Below, in pieces: positions 37,510 to 46,094 of a stretch of DNA of 49,641 bases. The notes below the pieces were generated by a model. The model ran no database searches. It saw nothing but the letters and a program-made list of their open reading frames with translations, and was not told the DNA's origin. This stretch comes from Methylibium sp. GTDB lineage: Bacteria; Pseudomonadota; Gammaproteobacteria; Burkholderiales; Burkholderiaceae_C. Every line of letters begins with the position of its first letter. Positions within the stretch are counted from its first letter, which is position 1. The DNA is taken from contig NZ_JACDCW010000020.1 of the NCBI RefSeq assembly GCF_013817345.1, positions 1-49,641 on the forward strand, written 5' to 3'. Made by a program: the position numbers and the translations under genes.

Positions 37510-38670
37510 ATGGAAGCTCTCAAAGGTCTCAAGGTGCTGGAACTGGGCCAGCTGATTGCCGGCCCGTTCGCGGGCAAGACGTTGGCCGAGTTCGGCGCCG
37601 ACGTGATCAAGGTTGAACCGGCGGGCGTCGGCGACCCGCTGCGCAAGTGGCGGATGCTTCGGGACGGCACCTCGGTGTGGTGGCAGGTGCAGTCGCGCAA
37701 CAAGCGCTCGGTGTGCCTCGACCTTCGCGGCCCTGAGGGGCAAGAAGCGGTGCGCGCGCTGGCCGCCGAGGCCGACGTGCTGATCGAGAATTTCAAGCCC
37801 GGCACGCTCGAGGGCTGGGGGCTGGGGTGGGAGCGGCTGCATGCCGACAACCCCAAGCTGATCATGCTGCGCATCTCGGGCTATGGCCAGACCGGCCCCT
37901 ACCGCGACAAGCCGGGTTTCGGTGTGCTGGGCGAGGCGATGGGCGGGCTGCGCCACCTCACCGGCGAACCGGGGCGCGTGCCGGTGCGTGTCGGCGTGTC
38001 GATCGGCGACACGCTCGCGGCACTGCACGGGGTCATCGGCGTGCTCACCGCACTGCGCCACCGCGAGGTGAACGGCGGGCTCGGGCAGGTGGTGGACGTG
38101 GCCTTGTACGAAGCGGTGTTCAACATCATGGAAAGCCTCGTGCCCGAGTACGAAGCCTTCGGCGCGGTTCGCGGTGCCGCCGGCAGCGCGCTGCCCGGCA
38201 TCGCACCGACCAACGCCTACCCCAGCAACGACGGCCAGTACGTGCTGATCGCGGGCAACGGCGACAGCATCTTCAAGCGCCTGATGAAGGCCATCGGCCG
38301 GCCGGATCTCGAGAACGACGCCGCGCTGGCGCACAACGACGGCCGCGTCCAGCGCGTCGAGGAGATCGATGCCGCCATCGCCGCGTGGACGCGTGACTTC
38401 GACCGCGACCAGGTGCTGGCGACGCTGGAAGCGGCAGGCGTGCCCGCCGGCCGCGTCTACACCGTGGCCGACATCGTCAGCGACCCTCAGTACCTGGCGC
38501 GCGAGATGATCATCGAGTCGCCTACTTCCGATGGCCACACGCTCAAGGTGCCGGGCGTGGTGCCCAAGCTGAGCGCGACGCCCGGCCGCATCGGCCACGC
38601 CGCGCCGCGTCTGGGCCAGCACGACGCCGACCTCCAGCGCGGCGCCGGCTGGCCCGCGCGCATCGACTGA
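37510..38670 (+). CDS. CaiB/BaiF family III CoA-transferase
   Basis: A 386-residue CoA-transferase. Seen: LKGLKVLELGQLIAGPFAGKTLAEFGADVIKVEPAG, SRNKRSVCLDLRGPEGQEAV, ENFKPGTLEGWGLG, and the catalytic Asp in GQVVDVALYEAVFNIME. The Asp context is that of succinyl-CoA-type transferases rather than racemases. The HMG-CoA-lyase-type gene 21 bp downstream suggests it activates a dicarboxylic or 3-hydroxy acid that is then cleaved. I chose the ATG at 37510, where homology begins; an in-frame ATG lies 30 bp upstream. Confidence 0.92.
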   Translation: MEALKGLKVLELGQLIAGPFAGKTLAEFGADVIKVEPAGVGDPLRKWRMLRDGTSVWWQVQSRNKRSVCLDLRGPEGQEAVRALAAEADVLIENFKPGTLEGWGLGWERLHADNPKLIMLRISGYGQTGPYRDKPGFGVLGEAMGGLRHLTGEPGRVPVRVGVSIGDTLAALHGVIGVLTALRHREVNGGLGQVVDVALYEAVFNIMESLVPEYEAFGAVRGAAGSALPGIAPTNAYPSNDGQYVLIAGNGDSIFKRLMKAIGRPDLENDAALAHNDGRVQRVEEIDAAIAAWTRDFDRDQVLATLEAAGVPAGRVYTVADIVSDPQYLAREMIIESPTSDGHTLKVPGVVPKLSATPGRIGHAAPRLGQHDADLQRGAGWPARID

Positions 38671-38691
38671 CACCACACCCGGAGACTCGGC

Positions 38692-39681
38692 ATGCAAACC
38701 GGCAACCGCACCCGCCTGTTCATCAACGAAGTGGCCACCCGCGACGGCTTCCAGATGGAAGGCCGCTTCATCCCCACCGACGACAAGGTCGCGCTGATCG
38801 ATCGGCTGAGCGGCCTGGGCTACGCGAAGATCGAGGTCACGTCGTTCACGTCGCCAAAGGCAATTCCAGCGCTGGCCGATGGTGAAGCGGTCATGCAGCG
38901 CATCCGGCGCGTGCCCGGCGTCGTCTACACCGCACTCATCCCGAACCGGCGCGGCGCCGAGCGCGCGCTGCAAGCGCAGGTCGACGAGTTCAACCTCGTG
39001 ATGTCGTGCAGCGAGACGCACAACCTGACCAACCTTCGCATGACGCGTGACCAGTCGTTTGCGCAGTTGGCCGAGGTGATCGAGCTGGCGCAAGCGGCCG
39101 GGGTGCCGGTCAATGTGTCGCTGTCATGCGTTTTCGGCTGCCCCATGGAGGGTGATGTTCCTGCCGAGACGGTGATGGGCTGGATCGACCGCTTCGCAGC
39201 ACTTGGGGTGCAAGGCATCACGCTGTGCGACACCACCGGCATGGCCTTTCCGACCCAGGTGCAGGCGCTGTGCACGCAGGCGATCGCGCGCCACCCGGCG
39301 CTGGCGTTGACCGCGCACTTCCACAACACGCGCGCGATGGGTGGTGTCAACACCATCGCCGCGATCGAGGCCGGCATCCGCCGCTTCGACATGTCGTTGG
39401 GCGGCATCGGCGGTTGCCCCTACGCACCGGGTGCGAGCGGCAATGTCGCCACCGAGGACATCGTTCACATGCTGGCGTGCATGGACTACGACACCGGCAT
39501 CGGCGTCCAGGGGCTCATCGAGGCCGCCGGCATGCTCGAGGGCTTGATCCAGCATCCACTGCCGGCGCAGGTTTCTCGCGCCGGCGCGCGGCTCAAGCGG
39601 CACCTGCCGCCGCTGGACTACGACCAGATCGTTGCGCGTGCCCATGGGCGTGATGCCGGTGGCCAGCCGGCGAAGGCGTAA
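38692..39681 (+). CDS. Hydroxymethylglutaryl-CoA lyase family protein
   Basis: A 329-residue TIM-barrel aldol lyase. Seen: INEVATRDGFQMEG (substrate/metal Arg-Asp), ALIPNRRGAERAL, SCVFGCPMEGDV, CDTTGMAFP, TAHFHNTRAMGG (metal His pair) and the catalytic Cys loop GGIGGCPYAPGASGNVATED. It cleaves HMG-CoA or a related 3-hydroxyacyl-CoA such as citramalyl-CoA to acetyl-CoA plus a keto acid. GGAG ribosome-binding site. With the CoA-transferase it looks like a degradation module for a branched or C5/C6 dicarboxylate. Confidence 0.93.
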   Translation: MQTGNRTRLFINEVATRDGFQMEGRFIPTDDKVALIDRLSGLGYAKIEVTSFTSPKAIPALADGEAVMQRIRRVPGVVYTALIPNRRGAERALQAQVDEFNLVMSCSETHNLTNLRMTRDQSFAQLAEVIELAQAAGVPVNVSLSCVFGCPMEGDVPAETVMGWIDRFAALGVQGITLCDTTGMAFPTQVQALCTQAIARHPALALTAHFHNTRAMGGVNTIAAIEAGIRRFDMSLGGIGGCPYAPGASGNVATEDIVHMLACMDYDTGIGVQGLIEAAGMLEGLIQHPLPAQVSRAGARLKRHLPPLDYDQIVARAHGRDAGGQPAKA

Positions 39682-39845
39682 TCGCCGGCGCGGCCATCAG
39701 CGTGCTCGACGTCGAGCCGCCGCCGCCGCACCATCTGCTGCTGGCGGTAGGTGTCCCTGGTCTGCTGCCCACGCCCCACGTGACTTGGGCAGTGAGGCAG
39801 CGCAATCTATGCTCGCTAACCGCCTCACCGACCTGATCCACGCTC

Positions 39846-41078
39846 ATGCGGCGACGCGACGCGCCTCTGTCTGAAGCCGCAGCCATGACCTGCAGCGACC
39901 GCGTGCGCCGCGCTGCGCTGCCCGTCACCACCTTCGTGCAGGCCGCATCGTCGGCCGCCGTCATCGGGCCCACGGTGGCCGCGCCCTTGCTGCTGCAAAG
40001 CCTGCAGCTGGGGCCGGCGGCGGTGGGTCTTTTCGTGGCGCTGGTGTACCTGGGCGCGATGTTCGCAACACAGATCGGCGCCTTCGCTGTGCGCCGTTGG
40101 GGGCCCATCCGCGCCAGCCAGATGGCTTTGCTGTGCAGCACGGCCGGCCTGTTGCTGCTCGCCACGCCCCTGTTGCCGCTGGTGGTGCTGGGTGCCTTCT
40201 TCATCGGCCTGGGCTACGGGCCCATCACGCCGGCCAGCAGCCAGATGCTGTCGCGCACGACGGACCCGCGGCACTACTCGCTGGTGTTCTCGATCAAGCA
40301 GACCGGCGTGCCGCTGGGCGGTGTCATTGCCGGCCTGTTCGTGCCGCCGCTGGCGGGTTTGGGTGGCGCCGTTGGGGCGTTGATCGGGCTGGCGGTGCTG
40401 TGCCTCGTGGCGGCGGCGAGCGCGGCACCGCTGGCCCCTGAACTGGACCGCGAGCGCGACCACGGCGCGCCCTGGCCGGACCTGCACCAAGTCCTGGCAC
40501 CGATGCGATTTGTCGCCACGCATGCCGTGCTGCGCGCCATGGCGCTGTGCAGCTTCGTCTTTTCCATGGTCCAGGTGAGCCTGACCTCGTACCTGGTCAG
40601 CTTCCTCACCGGCGACCTGCACTGGACACTGGCCGCCGCAGGCGCCGCCCTGGCGGTTTCCCAGGTGGCGGGCGTGGGGGCGCGCATCGGCTGGGGCTTC
40701 GTGTCAGACCGCTGGCTAGGCCCTCGCCGCGTGTTGCTGGGTCTGGCCTTGGGCATGGCGGGCTGCGCGCTGAGCATGCCATTGCTGCAGCCGGGCAGCC
40801 CGGCGCCGCTGGTGATCGCCTTGCTGTGCGTGTTCGGCGCCACGGCCGTGGGCTGGAACGGTGTCTACTTGGCCACCGTGGCCCGCGTGGCGCCCTCTGG
40901 ACAGGCCGGAACGGCCACGGCGGGCACGCTGTTCTTCACCTTTTTCGGCGTCGTGATCGGGCCGCCTGTGTTCGGCGCCGCAGGTGCGGCGCTGGGCGCG
41001 TTGGGTTCGGCTTTTGCCTTGCTCGCGCTGCCGCTGGCCGGTGGTGTGTGGGTGCTGGCGCGGGCGCGCTGGCCCTGA
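39846..41078 (+). CDS. Major facilitator superfamily transporter
   Basis: About 410 residues with 12 predicted membrane helices in two halves. The segment AVRRWGPIRASQMALL after helix 2 matches the MFS loop 2-3 region, and GFVSDRWLGPRRVLLGLALG is the equivalent in the second half. Substrate unknown; position after the CoA-transferase and lyase suggests uptake of their acid substrate. Starts at 39846 or 39885 are both possible. The 164-bp gap to the lyase gene makes co-transcription uncertain. Confidence 0.9.
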   Translation: MRRRDAPLSEAAAMTCSDRVRRAALPVTTFVQAASSAAVIGPTVAAPLLLQSLQLGPAAVGLFVALVYLGAMFATQIGAFAVRRWGPIRASQMALLCSTAGLLLLATPLLPLVVLGAFFIGLGYGPITPASSQMLSRTTDPRHYSLVFSIKQTGVPLGGVIAGLFVPPLAGLGGAVGALIGLAVLCLVAAASAAPLAPELDRERDHGAPWPDLHQVLAPMRFVATHAVLRAMALCSFVFSMVQVSLTSYLVSFLTGDLHWTLAAAGAALAVSQVAGVGARIGWGFVSDRWLGPRRVLLGLALGMAGCALSMPLLQPGSPAPLVIALLCVFGATAVGWNGVYLATVARVAPSGQAGTATAGTLFFTFFGVVIGPPVFGAAGAALGALGSAFALLALPLAGGVWVLARARWP

Positions 41079-41144
41079 CCTCGGGACAGAACAGGCAGCC
41101 CGCAACGGCCGGGTTACGTCGAGGGTTGTGTCGAAGAGGCCGCC

Positions 41145-41300
41145 TGGGCGCTGCATCGCCAGCCCGGCGCTGACCTACCGCCACAGTGCATTGCTGCGGA
41201 GCAGTTGGTGCTGAAGCTGAAGACGACCTGGCGCGTCGGCACCTCGCATTCGGTCATGTCGCCGCCGTTCATGCAGCGGCCAGTCAAGTTGGTCTTTGCT
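41145..41300 (+). pseudogene. IS91-family transposase fragment
   Basis: Across two frames one reads RCIASPALT and then AAEQLVLKLKTTWRVGTSHS followed by VMSPPFMQR. This resembles the C-terminal region of IS91-type Y2 transposases (CRYI.RPAL ... VLKLKTPWRDGTTHLVMSPLEFMQR) with a frameshift and a small deletion. Nothing of the catalytic N-terminal part is present. The rest of the 41079-41607 gap shows no other gene; the recognition is from family memory. Confidence 0.55.
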
Positions 41301-41607
41301 CTCCGGCTTCGGCTTGCGGGGGACCGCTTCAGGGCTGTCGATCTCGGCGATCAAATGCCAACGTGAGCTGCATCTCGACCTGATCACCTCTGCGCTGCGG
41401 AAGTGGAGGCCGCGCGAGATGCGCCGCCGTGACAAGAGCAGATAACAGGGGCCAGCAGCCGTCGGTGCGCTAGCGCGCAACAGGTGCTCGGTGAGCAAGC
41501 GAGGCGCCCGCAGAGCTCGTCGCATTCCCTATGGCGCGTGCCGGTGGCAGCCGGCAAAGTTCGCCTTACCGCTGCTTACAACCATTACCAGGAGATCCAG
41601 TGTTTGG

Positions 41608-43680
41608 ATGGATTCGCAGTGTGTTTTTCAATGGGGATGCCAGGTGAAGTACTTTTGGCCGGTTTCGACGCCGCGCACCAGATCCGTTGTTCTAAGTGCT
41701 GGCGCCGCTGCGCTAGTGGGCTCCCTTCTCGGCGCGAGCGTATGGACGCAGGCGCAGGAAGGGGACGCCCCGCTCGCTTCGTTAAAGACTGTCCCGGTGC
41801 CCGGTCCGTCCGACGCGGTATTGAGCGAATTCGTTCGCGACAAGCGCGCGGCGATCCAGCTGGGCAAGGCGCTGTTCTGGGACATGCAGGTGGGCAGCGA
41901 TCACAAGCAGGCCTGCGCGAGCTGCCACTTCCAAGCCGGCGCGGATAACCGGATCAGGAATCAGCTCAATCCCGGCCTGATCGCCGGGGACAAGACCTTC
42001 CAGGTCGGCGGGCCCAACCACGTCTTGACTGCGGAAGACTTTCCATTCACACGGCACCTGAATCCCGACCGTGCCGACTCACGCACCTCCGAAAAAAACG
42101 ACGTGGCTTCATCTCAGGGCGCGTTCCGAGCCGATTTCATCAGCGGCGGCGGCAAGGAGCCAGACCGCTGTCTTGACTTGCCCGAAGCCGTCGAGAAAGG
42201 TGGCAACGGGTTTCATGTGGGAGCTTTGAACGTCCGACAAGTCGAGTCGCGCAACACGCCCACGACGATCAACGCTGTTTTCAACTTCCGCAATTTTTGG
42301 GACGGTCGCGCCGTCAGCGACTTCAATGGCGTCGATCCTTTTGGTCGCAGAAACCCGAACGCGTTGGTGTTCAAGGAGATCGACGGGCAACTGCAGCAGA
42401 TCCCGATAGCCATTCTTTTCTCCAGCCTGGCGTCGCAGGCGTCAGGGCCTCCGGTGAGCGCGTTCGAGATGTCTTGCAACGGTCGGCCGTTCATCGAGTT
42501 GGGTCGCAACCTGCTCAAGGTCAAGCCGCTTGGCAAGCAAAAGGTGCATCGAACTGACAGCGTGCTCGGCCCGGTCGCGGATCCTCGCGGCGACGGCTTG
42601 AACGTGTCCTACGGCGACTTGATCCGCAAGGCCTTTCAGCCGGCCTATTGGAGAAACGGGCGGGTGAGGGTGGCGCCCCAAGAGCGATCCATGGACCTGG
42701 TCCGGCGGGCGAGCGAGGCGGGCGGCGGGAGAGGACCAGGCTCTAGGGGGCCGGAGACCGTTGAGCACATCGAAGCAAATTTCGCGCTGTTCTTCGGCCT
42801 TTCCCTGCAGCTATACCAGGCAACACTGGTTGCAGACGACACGCCCTTCGACAAGTTTCTGGAAGGCAATAAGTCGGCTCTGACCCCCCAGCAGCGCAAG
42901 GGACTGAATGTGTTCATCGGCCAGGGCAAGTGCATCAATTGCCACGGTGGCGCGGAGCTGACCAACGCCTCGGTTCGCAACGTGCTCAACGAACGCCTGG
43001 AGCGGATGTTCATGGGCGACGGCGCGCAGGCCGTTTATGACAATGGCTTCTACAACATCGGGGTGCGCCCGACATCGGAGGATCTCGGGGTCGGCGGCAA
43101 GGATCCTTTTGGCAATCCGCTATCGGAAACGAGGATCGCTCAACAGGGAAAGACGCATTTGCTCGGCAAGCCGTTTGATCGGTCCAAGGAGCCCGATGTC
43201 CAACCCGGCGACCGTGTCGCGGTGGATGGGGCGTTCAAGACGCCGGGCTTGCGAAATGTGGAGCTGACAGGGCCTTATTTCCACAACGGCGGGAACGCGA
43301 CGCTCAAGCAGGTGGTGGAGTTCTACAACCGTGGCGGCGACTTCGCTGAGGAGAATCGGGCGGACCTTGACCCGGATATCCAGCCTCTGGGGCTGTCGGA
43401 AGCGCAGCAGGACGACCTTGTTGCCTTCCTTCTCGCGCTCACCGATGACCGCGTTCGCTTCGAGCGGGCGCCGTTCGATCATCCAGCGCTGTGCATTACG
43501 AATGGGCATGCCGAAGAAGAAATGGAGACGCCGAATGGCGGGGAGGTGAAGACGGCAAAGGACCTGCTGCGGTGCATCGCGCCGGTGGGCAGGCAGGGGT
43601 CTCGAACGGCATTGAAGCCGTTCCTCGACGGACAGACGACGCCGCAGACCGGGCAGTGGGATCGTCCCACGGGGCGCTAA
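41608..43680 (+). CDS. Long di-haem cytochrome c peroxidase / MauG-family protein
   Basis: A 690-residue secreted or membrane-anchored protein with a hydrophobic N-terminal segment (about 25-45: VVLSAGAAALVGSLLGASVW). It has two c-type haem sites, CASCHF (C103, C106, H107) and CINCHGG (C442, C445, H446), as in bacterial cytochrome c peroxidases and MauG. FWDGRA (about 230) and the second-domain motifs FKTPGLRNVELTGPYFHNGG are family marks. It is far longer than MauG (about 370), with extra sequence between the haems. Start uncertain: ATG 41608 (AGGAG upstream) or GTG 41644. Confidence 0.88.
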   Translation: MDSQCVFQWGCQVKYFWPVSTPRTRSVVLSAGAAALVGSLLGASVWTQAQEGDAPLASLKTVPVPGPSDAVLSEFVRDKRAAIQLGKALFWDMQVGSDHKQACASCHFQAGADNRIRNQLNPGLIAGDKTFQVGGPNHVLTAEDFPFTRHLNPDRADSRTSEKNDVASSQGAFRADFISGGGKEPDRCLDLPEAVEKGGNGFHVGALNVRQVESRNTPTTINAVFNFRNFWDGRAVSDFNGVDPFGRRNPNALVFKEIDGQLQQIPIAILFSSLASQASGPPVSAFEMSCNGRPFIELGRNLLKVKPLGKQKVHRTDSVLGPVADPRGDGLNVSYGDLIRKAFQPAYWRNGRVRVAPQERSMDLVRRASEAGGGRGPGSRGPETVEHIEANFALFFGLSLQLYQATLVADDTPFDKFLEGNKSALTPQQRKGLNVFIGQGKCINCHGGAELTNASVRNVLNERLERMFMGDGAQAVYDNGFYNIGVRPTSEDLGVGGKDPFGNPLSETRIAQQGKTHLLGKPFDRSKEPDVQPGDRVAVDGAFKTPGLRNVELTGPYFHNGGNATLKQVVEFYNRGGDFAEENRADLDPDIQPLGLSEAQQDDLVAFLLALTDDRVRFERAPFDHPALCITNGHAEEEMETPNGGEVKTAKDLLRCIAPVGRQGSRTALKPFLDGQTTPQTGQWDRPTGR

Positions 43681-43938
43681 GGCGCGACCGGCGGCAGTGG
43701 TTCAAATCGGGCATCGGGTCGGAGCTGCGCGAAGGCGATGACGAGTTTTTTCTCACGCAACAGCGTATCGATGCGACGATTCAGGCGCACGGCGGCAGCA
43801 CGCGGGTCAAAGCGACTCCGTGAGCGGCACGACGATATTCGTTCGCTTTCGCGTCGCAGGATGCGCGTCGTCCTGCGATTGCGGCTCGAGCATGGAACAA
43901 CGACGGTCTGTCGGCGGTTTTCCGCTGTGAGGGCTGGC
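43681..43938. other. Intergenic region with an unrecognised open frame
   Basis: Between the convergent peroxidase and hydrolase genes. On the minus strand an open stretch (about 43678-43830) ends RRIDTLLREKKLVIAFAQL then RPDARFEPLPPVAP, which looks protein-like but has no start codon of its own. It might be the 3' remnant of a lost gene. I cannot name a family. Confidence 0.3.
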
Positions 43939-44703
43939 TCACGAAGATGTCGCCGCCGTGCGATGCCATGCGGCGACCTGCTCGGCCAGCCAGCCCGGGT
44001 CATCGAGTGCAAGGTCGTGCCCGGCCCAGGGGTGCTGCACCGCACGGCAAGACCAATCATGGGCGAGGCGTCTCGAACATTCCGGGTTCACCAACCTGTC
44101 GCCCTGGCTGCAGACCACGAGCGCCGGCATGTCGGGTGACCTTGCCGGCAACTGGTAGCGGACGGCGGCGCAAAGCTGCCTGAAGGCGTTGGACGGCGAG
44201 ACGGGGCGCTCGAGGCGAACGTCGGTCCAGCGCTCGAGCAGTTCGGTGTCCGACGCGCCCCCTGTGCTGGTCAGACGCAGCACGGCGCGTTCCGCGCGCC
44301 TTGCGTCGCGCGTCGCCGCGATGCGCAGCAACGCGGGCCAGGCGCTCGGGCGCAGGCGATGGTGAACGGGACTGATGGGCGCCGCGCTGGAGTTCACGAG
44401 CACCAGGCCGCGCACTTCTGCGGGCCACTGACGGGCCCACGCCGCCGCGACCATCCCGCCGAGCGACAGGCCGATCAGGTGGATCGGTCCGGCGACGCCT
44501 CGGGCCTGCAGCGAGCGGCGGCACTGCGCGGCGATGTCCGGCACCGTGTCCGGACTGCGCCGCAACCGTTCGACGCCGGTGCCGGGCAGGTCGAGCGCGA
44601 CGATCGCCGCACCGGGTGGCAGGCGGCTCTGCAAGGCCTCGGGAAACCGGCTCCAGTGGGCGCTTTCCCGTGCAAGACCGCGCAGCAGGACCCATGCGCT
44701 CAT
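43939..44703 (-). CDS. Alpha/beta hydrolase
   Basis: A 254-residue alpha/beta-hydrolase. The catalytic triad is visible as S80 in GLSLGGMVAA, D202 in SQGDRLVNP and H229 in PWAGHDLALDDP. The oxyanion region is WVLLRGLARESAHW, an unusual replacement of the common HG loop. No signal peptide. The ATG overlaps the stop of the upstream M14 gene by 4 bp (ATGA), so they form a two-gene unit. Substrate unknown; an ester or thioester is the general expectation. Confidence 0.9.
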   Translation of the reverse strand: MSAWVLLRGLARESAHWSRFPEALQSRLPPGAAIVALDLPGTGVERLRRSPDTVPDIAAQCRRSLQARGVAGPIHLIGLSLGGMVAAAWARQWPAEVRGLVLVNSSAAPISPVHHRLRPSAWPALLRIAATRDARRAERAVLRLTSTGGASDTELLERWTDVRLERPVSPSNAFRQLCAAVRYQLPARSPDMPALVVCSQGDRLVNPECSRRLAHDWSCRAVQHPWAGHDLALDDPGWLAEQVAAWHRTAATSS

Positions 44704-45734
44704 GACGGCCTGCCTGCCGCGTACCAGCGCTGCAGCGCCCGTTCGCGCAGCGCCTCGCGCTGCGCTTGCGCCGGGCACCAGGCCCGGTAGCTGCACGCCG
44801 CTCGAAGCAGGAATTCGAGCAGACCCATGTGCCGGCGCAACACGCGGTGTTGCCGGTGTTCGATCAGGGGGTTGAAGAGCCCCTGGCGCGAGAACATCTG
44901 GCGCGGATTCTTCTTGATCCACAGCCACGAGCCCATTTCGAGCGTCAAGGGCAGGAGCACGCGACCGCCGCGTTCGGCCTTCAGGTAAAGGTGATCCCAG
45001 AGGTCGCCATGAGCGAGGTACTGCCGGCTCTGCGGCTCGACGATATAGCGGTGGTGCGCCAGGTTGTCGTCCAGCAGCTCGGTGAGTGCCAGCACCTCGG
45101 GGAGGTGGCGCACCGGCACCGGCGTGTGGGCATGCGGGAACCAGAGGCGGTCGCGCAGGCCGAAGCCGGAGTGGCAATCAACCGTCAGCGCGAAGGGTCG
45201 GCACAGCAGTTCTTCTTCCACCACCCGGCACACCGCCTGCGCTTCGATCTGCATCGGCGCGCCGGCGGGCCCGCGGTACCACGGCAGTGCCGCGCTCAGG
45301 CGCTGACCGCCGAGCAGGGGCGGGGCAGCCTGCGCGCATTCCACGGGCGAGTTGCGCATGAGATCGACGCCCTGCGGATTGGCCCGCGTTCCCCGCCACA
45401 GCCCGCCGGGATTGACGAGCGGCATGAAGACGATCCGAAGCGTCGTGAGCAGGCGCTGCAGTGTCGCGTCCCACTTCAGCCGCTGAACGAGCGCGCGCAG
45501 GCAGGCGATCACGACCTCGGTGCCGATGCGCTCCAGCCCGTGCACGCCGCCGAAGAAGCCCACGCCGGGATGGCTGGGGTCGGCACTGCCGAGCACGACG
45601 GCATAGACGGGAAGCGGCGTCCCGTCGACGACCACTTCCGCCACGGTCTGCGTTACGGCATGCGGGCCGGCGTCGCTTGCAAGTCGTGCGATGTCGGCGA
45701 GTTCGGTCGGCAGCCGTGCGGCGGCGTCACCCAC
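44700..45734 (-). CDS. M14-family zinc carboxypeptidase
   Basis: A 344-residue M14-type metallocarboxypeptidase. Zinc ligands H65 and E68 (GGVHGLERIG) and H188 (TVDCHSGFG), and the catalytic Glu266 (PLTLEMGSW), are all present, as is NPQGVDLMRN. No signal peptide is visible, so it is probably cytoplasmic, like the murein-peptide or glutamate-side-chain deconjugating members. The start is GTG at 45734 without a good ribosome-binding site. It is coupled to the alpha/beta hydrolase downstream; the pairing hints at stepwise hydrolysis of one conjugate. Confidence 0.88.
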   Translation of the reverse strand: MGDAAARLPTELADIARLASDAGPHAVTQTVAEVVVDGTPLPVYAVVLGSADPSHPGVGFFGGVHGLERIGTEVVIACLRALVQRLKWDATLQRLLTTLRIVFMPLVNPGGLWRGTRANPQGVDLMRNSPVECAQAAPPLLGGQRLSAALPWYRGPAGAPMQIEAQAVCRVVEEELLCRPFALTVDCHSGFGLRDRLWFPHAHTPVPVRHLPEVLALTELLDDNLAHHRYIVEPQSRQYLAHGDLWDHLYLKAERGGRVLLPLTLEMGSWLWIKKNPRQMFSRQGLFNPLIEHRQHRVLRRHMGLLEFLLRAACSYRAWCPAQAQREALRERALQRWYAAGRPS

Positions 45735-45822
45735 GGCCCAGTGACCGGTTCACGGCGCAGCGCTCTGCCATCGAGTTGTCATCTCTGTCCTTCACATTCA
45801 CGAGCTCAAACTGGGAGACAAC

Positions 45823-45975
45823 ATGCACGCTTCTCGCGATCGATTTCCACCTAGGCCACCGGTCATCCTGGCGTCGCTCGTCTACGGGTTCGCGGAGTGC
45901 GCGGCCTTGCTCCGCAGCCGCTGGCGCCAGGGCTTGCGGCAGCGTTTCGGCAGTCTCGTCAAGCCGCGTGGCTGA
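45823..45975 (+). CDS. Arg-rich small protein (50 residues), unknown
   Basis: A 50-codon gene with a good ribosome-binding site (GGGAGA, 5 bp before the ATG). The N-terminus is MHASRDRFPPRPP; then comes a short hydrophobic stretch VILASLVYGFAECAALL, followed by a strongly basic segment (RSRWRQGLRQRF). This layout suggests a membrane-associated microprotein. It is divergent from the M14 gene (88 bp between starts) and converges on olsB. No family recognised. Confidence 0.5.
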   Translation: MHASRDRFPPRPPVILASLVYGFAECAALLRSRWRQGLRQRFGSLVKPRG

Positions 45976-46094
45976 ACCGTGACAGTGGCGTGTCGAGTCG
46001 ATGACGTGGCGCCGGCGCAGCGGCGCCGGCCGTTGTGACACCGTCCAACGACGCAGCGACCCTGCAGGTCTGGCGCTGACTCGCCGCCAGCGCC

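Noticed and set aside
37474-39093. 539-codon minus-strand frame opposite the CoA-transferase and lyase genes
   Set aside because: Antisense shadow; both plus-strand genes have clear catalytic motifs.
45823-45975. Assignment of the 50-residue ORF to DUF1127
   Set aside because: It is small and Arg-rich like DUF1127 proteins but lacks their conserved C-terminal L.D.GL.R pattern.
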